DNA from: an uncultured bacterium
GTDB taxonomy: Bacteria; Bacteroidota; Bacteroidia; Bacteroidales; Marinifilaceae
Direction of reading: 5' to 3'
NCBI GenBank assembly: GCA_905215395.1
Contig: CAJMQA010000249.1
Coordinates: 1 to 5,259, forward strand
DNA: 5,259 nt
A program made the translations under genes and the position numbers. The notes under the pieces are model-generated. The model saw only the letters and a list, made by a program, of their open reading frames with translations, was not told the DNA's origin and did no database searches. Every line of letters begins with the position of its first letter. Within the stretch, counting starts at the first letter, position 1. Below, piece by piece: positions 4,707 to 5,259 of the stretch.

Positions 4707-5259
4707 AATACAGAAATATATTTCTCATCGGTTTTTTACTGGCCTTGTCCCTGCTCTATACCTGGTACGAGGCTAACCGGCCTCAGCCTGTGGATTGGAC
4801 CGAAACTTATTCGCCTGAAGATAAAATTCCTTACGGAACTTATATTACTTTTCGCAGTCTGCCCTGGCTTTTTCCCCAATCCCGGATTGAGACATCGCGC
4901 TTGCCCCGGATCGGAAAACTGGAAGATTTGCAGGGGGAAAGCGGTAATGCTTTTATCTTTATAGAAAAAAAATTTGCTCCGGATCCCGTAGAATGGCGAA
5001 AATGGCTGGAGTGGGTTGAAAATGGAAATCAGTTGTTTGTGGCTGCAGAGCAATGGGCAGATACTGTATTGAACACTTTTTTCTTAAGCCGGGAGTTCCT
5101 TTCGGGTGAGGTTCAAAGTAAACTATGTTATGGAGACACTCCGGAACAGATTTATTCGTTCCGGGATAATTATTTCTCGGGTTTTAAAATCCCTGAAGAA
5201 TTTCCGGGGGATATCCTGGGGAGACGGCTTCCTGGGCAGCATGCTGATTTTTTACGTAT
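4703..5259 (+). CDS. DUF4350 domain-containing protein (partial at right edge)
   Basis: The frame from ATG 4703 stays open to the window end: 185 codons plus two bases, with no stop. The protein starts MKYRNIFLIGFLLALSLLYT, a single membrane anchor or uncleaved signal (about 5-22). DUF4350 hallmarks follow: PQPVDWTETYSPEDKIPYGT (27-46), where 'W..TYS..DK.PYGTY' is the family signature. Next come a SLPWLFP segment (52-58), the hydrophobic strand NAFIFIEKKFAP at about 84-95, and WLEWVENGNQLFVAAEQW at about 101-118. The last resembles the 'L..fv..GN.vF..a' motif of Rossmann-like/GATase-like folds. Typical members are about 400 residues, so more than half is missing. The start overlaps the DUF4129 stop by 4 bp (ATGA) and has an AAGGAG 8 nt upstream. 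The extracytoplasmic or cytoplasmic side of the main domain and its activity are unknown. Confidence 0.87.
   Translation, partial: MKYRNIFLIGFLLALSLLYTWYEANRPQPVDWTETYSPEDKIPYGTYITFRSLPWLFPQSRIETSRLPRIGKLEDLQGESGNAFIFIEKKFAPDPVEWRKWLEWVENGNQLFVAAEQWADTVLNTFFLSREFLSGEVQSKLCYGDTPEQIYSFRDNYFSGFKIPEEFPGDILGRRLPGQHADFLR

Noticed and set aside
4736..5053. Minus-strand open frame of 105 codons
   Set aside because: It is antisense to the DUF4350 gene, whose plus-strand reading has the conserved family signature and a coupled start.

Overview
The window looks like chromosomal DNA from an anaerobic gut-type Bacteroidota (order Bacteroidales). Three things support this: a Bacteroidota-style ECF sigma factor followed by a FecR-like anti-sigma start, promoters of the TTTG / TAnnTTTG type, and almost no Shine-Dalgarno sequences. 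A genus close to Odoribacter or Butyricimonas is only a guess. There is no RNA gene, CRISPR array, phage gene or transposase, and no gene-free stretch reaches 300 bases.

Left part (1-1295, all minus strand). An ECF sigma factor gene (225-788) has a well-formed Bacteroides-type promoter (826-856). Downstream of it lies the first 53 codons of a second gene (159 to 1, cut by the window edge) that resembles the N-terminus of a FecR-family anti-sigma factor. Such pairs normally control a TonB/SusC-SusD-like outer-membrane uptake locus, which would lie beyond the left edge. Next is a small stand-alone DUF5684 membrane protein (954-1295). A long imperfect inverted repeat (886-952) sits between it and the sigma gene.

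Right part (1392-5259). An RDD-family membrane protein (minus, 1392-2102) is divergent, across a 79-bp gap, from a tightly overlapping plus-strand operon. That operon encodes a SpoIIM/DUF95-family membrane protein, a six-helix membrane protein of unknown function, a DUF4129 protein with signal peptide and one membrane helix, and a DUF4350 protein cut by the right edge. The three junctions overlap by 14, 35 and 4 bases, so the proteins are probably made together. In Bacteroidota this set is normally completed by a MoxR-type AAA+ ATPase and a DUF58 protein, expected just past 5259. The work of this MoxR-associated envelope module is not established. A membrane-embedded complex served by a MoxR chaperone is the most reasonable inference.

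The divergent gap contains a symmetric T8-C-A8 tract that would form the spacer of two opposed, overlapping promoters. It is the most interesting non-coding element here.
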